From positions 15,739,903 to 15,803,902 of the forward strand of contig CM036243.1 in the NCBI GenBank assembly GCA_020698575.1: DNA of 64,000 nt. Reading direction: 5' to 3'. The translations under genes were made by a program, and so were the position numbers. Source of the stretch: Bostrychus sinensis. Its lineage: Eukaryota > Chordata > Actinopteri > Gobiiformes > Eleotridae. Positions within the stretch are counted from its first letter, which is position 1. Every line of letters starts with the position of its first letter. This document shows, piece after piece, positions 61,304 through 64,000 of the stretch. Under the pieces are notes generated by a model. The model did no database searches. It was not told where the DNA came from and saw only the letters and a list, made by a program, of their open reading frames with translations.

Positions 61304-63887
61304 TCAGTCTTTGTCTGCGGCAGCCTCAGGTGCAGCTCTCCGTGAACCTGTTGCGTGGTTGTTGGAGCAGGGCGTTCCTCCAGATCCACCACTGGGCCCT
61401 TGTATCTTCTGGACCCCTGCAGGTGAGGCCCCTACATCTGCCCCCTCATGGTTGGTGATCCCTGCCGCTTGGTTTACTGGCTGCACTGCTCCTGAACCCG
61501 CATTATTGAGAACCGTGGGCATGTACACGCCCAGCTGGCCCATTTTAGCAGCAATCTGAAACACACAATGAGGAAAGACATTGTAGGAGGTGAGAAGGAG
61601 GGGGACAATTGGATCACCACAGGGATCAGTGAGTTCATTGAGCTCATGGTTTGAACAGGCTCAAAAGCACATTAAAAAGTTGGCAATGTTTTTACCTGGA
61701 GCTCCTCTGAACTGAGGCCGCCAAGTTGTGGATTCTGTTCAACAATGAGAGCGCATTAGACTTCAGGACATACTATTCAATTCTAAATTAAAGGAATCAT
61801 GTGTCATTTTGATATGGGAATACTGAAGTATGGAAATCCACAAGGGGTCTCAAGCCTGCAGTGTACTTGTTGTGCCAGTCCTAAGCCAGGATAAACAAAG
61901 AGGGTTGCATTGGGAAGGGTGCAACCTTTGCCAAATCAGTACACAGTAAAAAAAAAAAATGCTGCAAAAACTCAAGGCAACAGAATCCCTCAAGATTTTT
62001 GAGTTTTGGGGCCAACTCAAAGGTTAGGTGATTACTTTTTGTTCACCTAATTTGATGTTCACACCTCTAAAAACTTTAAATTTTAAGTTTTACTCTCTAT
62101 CATTCTTTTTTTTTTAATTCATCTTACAGCCAACTTACTATCCATTGTTCAGAGAAAGTATTATTCTTTTGTTAAATTTTGCATATTTAGTTTCTATTGT
62201 TATAAATAATAATACTTTTTTTGAACAATGGATAGTAAGCTGGCGGTAAGATGAATTAAAAAAATAATGATAGATTTGCAGCTTTTTTTCCAGTTTATAC
62301 AAAATGCAAATCACTAGGTTTTACACCAGATGCCCTTTCTGATGCAACCCTCTTCATTTATCCTTGTGGCCCTTTGTGGCTCCATTAAATATTGTACAAA
62401 CATAAAGTGTACCATTAAAACATTTACTCAGAATTCTAGCAGGATATCTAAAAGTCCAAGTCACTTCAACCAAATACACTTTTGCACAATTTTCTTTTGC
62501 TAACTTCTTATTTGAAAAATCCCAAATCAGATTTCACTGGTGTTAGGATACCAATGCCATGCCACTAACTAATATATTGAGTTATTTTTTGCATTAATAG
62601 ATACTGTATTTATCAATTTCAGATAGAGCATACAACATACAGTATATTCCCTTTAACACTGATATTCAGAGGATACTGAGTGTTACCATTGGCTGCTGCA
62701 CCATGTACACAATCTGGGGACTCTGTGGATGAAAGGACACACGTTTGAATGCAGGTCCTTGTAAATTCAAAAACCACAGTCAGTAAATCCATAGAGGCAC
62801 CTGTTGCTGTTGTTGTTGTTGTGTCTGCACCACTTCTCCTGCTGGGGCCGCTGTGAGGGACGTTTCGGCTGGTAATGGGTTTGGCGCCTGATTGGCTGGT
62901 GCTTGTGGGAGAGGGGCTTCAGGGAATCTATATGGAGAGAGCTGGCAACACACATCTGGTCTTCATAAGGTGAAAGTACAATTCCAAGCCTTGTTTACTT
63001 GCAGATGTATAGATAGAAAAAAAAAGTGTTCATTGCAATATAGTGTCAGTTGTTGCCTTGCCAAGCTAAGTCTCAGCCTTAGAGTCATAAATCACATAAA
63101 CGATTGCTGTAAAGTAGACAGTCTGTATTTACACAACATAGTGTGTTATGGTTCAGTTTCCCTGCCGCACATGCTGACACCACATTTAAGAGAGGAAAAA
63201 CGTGCAGTAAGTATAAAATACCCCCAGGTCAAAACGCAAACAGGTTGGAATTTTCTGCATAGAGCCTATAGTATACTGTGTATATGTAATGTGTGCAGTG
63301 TGTAAGATAATTATGCTCTCACCAGCTGGTTAGTATATGGAGAAGGGAAAAAGGGCAAGTATCCAAAAGATGGAAACACCTGGAAAAACAACAAAGCATA
63401 CATCTTAAATGAAAATATGCCTTTAGATTTAGAACATTTGTTAAAAACTGGAGTAAAGTCTCTTTGTATCCCACCATAGGCTGCAGGGGCAGTCCAGGCT
63501 GGTTTGCTGCTGGCTGAGATCCAGCAATGTTTGGCTGGAAAGGGAAAATCAGTGGAGCACCCCCCAGTGGAGGCCAGGGATACTGCTGCATAGGAGGCAG
63601 GAGCTGAGGACTGGGCAGTGGCTGGGACGAAGGCTGGGGTTGTTCCATAATGGGGAGCAGTGGAGCCTGGGTCTGAGCCTCCATGACCTCAACAGGATGG
63701 ATCCTCTGTGAAGGGAAAGCTTCCAGAGGAGGGGCTGACTTAGCACTCAGCTAAATGTAGAAAAAAGAAGAGAATGACATTTTAAACTTGCCCTAAAAAT
63801 CAGTAAAAACAAGGTATGAGCAAGTATACTTACAGGTACTGCAGATCCCATATTGCAGAGACATGATAATAAAATTAGGACAATCAT
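61304..63887 (-). CDS. SCPP-D: P/Q-rich SCPP with SSEE motif, AMTN/AMBN/ODAM-like
   Basis: Predicted secreted enamel-type matrix protein, 284 aa. Coding exons: 63834-63887 (signal peptide MIVLILLSCLCNMGSAVP), 63475-63750, 63319?-63380 region exon VFPSFGYLPFFPSPYTNQL, 62801-62941, 62687-62722, 61696-61734 and 61304-61555. All introns are phase 0. The large second coding exon (92 residues) is rich in Pro, Gln and Leu (LLPPMQQYPWPP). The fourth ends in a Gln run. The sixth reads NPQLGGLSSEELQ, with overlapping Ser-x-Glu sites. The last exon opens IAAKMGQLGVYMPTVL and ends Ala/Asp/Lys-rich. Known amelotin has the order VFPS-hydrophobic, then LSSEEL, then PAG-Val/Ile-Gln, and D shows all three in that order. 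Ameloblastin (SSEE) and ODAM are alternatives. The 5' untranslated exon is probably beyond the right edge. Confidence 0.8.
62095..62273. repeat. Long near-perfect inverted repeat (hairpin), intron of SCPP-D
   Basis: The left arm 62095-62165 (TCTATCATT, then AATTCATCTTACAGCCAACT and TACTATCCATTGTTCA) is the reverse complement of 62204-62273 with few mismatches. The loop is about 38 nt. It could be a foldback-type element. Confidence 0.8.
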
Positions 63888-64000
63888 TTTAGAATTGTGC
63901 AGAAGGTCAATACTAAACTAAATGTTTTCTGTTCTAAAGCCCCAGTGGTGGCTATAAGCATTCTAAAGTCCACAGTGAACCACTTTGAGAAGGCTACTGA

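Overview
This window is vertebrate nuclear DNA, almost certainly from a ray-finned (teleost) fish and possibly a percomorph. The genes are split by GT-AG introns. The proteins are closest to vertebrate tachykinin receptor 3 and rod cyclic-nucleotide-gated channel alpha. The right third carries a cluster of secretory calcium-binding phosphoprotein (SCPP) genes. The spacers are AT-rich and full of fish-type interspersed repeats: tRNA-derived SINEs, hAT-like non-autonomous elements with 8-bp target duplications, Tc1-like remnants and LINE tails. No bacterial, organellar or CRISPR features were seen.

Layout: every gene I can support is on the minus strand and so reads right to left. (1) 11.1-23.0 kb: exons 1-3 of a tachykinin NK3 receptor (tacr3). 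Exons 4-5 are not in the window and presumably lie beyond the left edge, so 1-11 kb is probably intron 3. (2) 23.3-40.6 kb: a 17-kb spacer with many transposon remnants, an (AAT)n microsatellite and a 27-bp minisatellite. (3) 40.88-45.39 kb: a complete seven-coding-exon cnga1-type channel gene predicted at 661 aa. (4) 46.5-63.9 kb: four consecutive SCPP genes with the family architecture: a 5' untranslated exon (visible for three of the four), a short signal-peptide exon ending in Ala/Phe/Val-Pro, all phase-0 introns and Ser-x-Glu phosphorylation motifs. SCPP-A is acidic and Asp/Pro/Ala-rich (231 aa). SCPP-B is P/Q-rich and scpp5-like (164 aa). SCPP-C is Ala/Pro-rich with an acidic tail (145 aa) and is probably a paralogue of B. 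SCPP-D is P/Q-rich with an amelotin/ameloblastin/ODAM-like SSEE motif (284 aa).

By family, SCPP proteins are secreted into enameloid, dentine, bone or epithelial matrix, so the right third is a candidate mineralised-tissue locus. The channel and the receptor are unrelated in function and are syntenic neighbours. Human CNGA1, the SCPP cluster and TACR3 are all on chromosome 4, so this looks like a compacted ancestral linkage group. Coordinates of coding exons were derived by hand from splice sites and reading frame. Their phases close without any frame error in all five genes.
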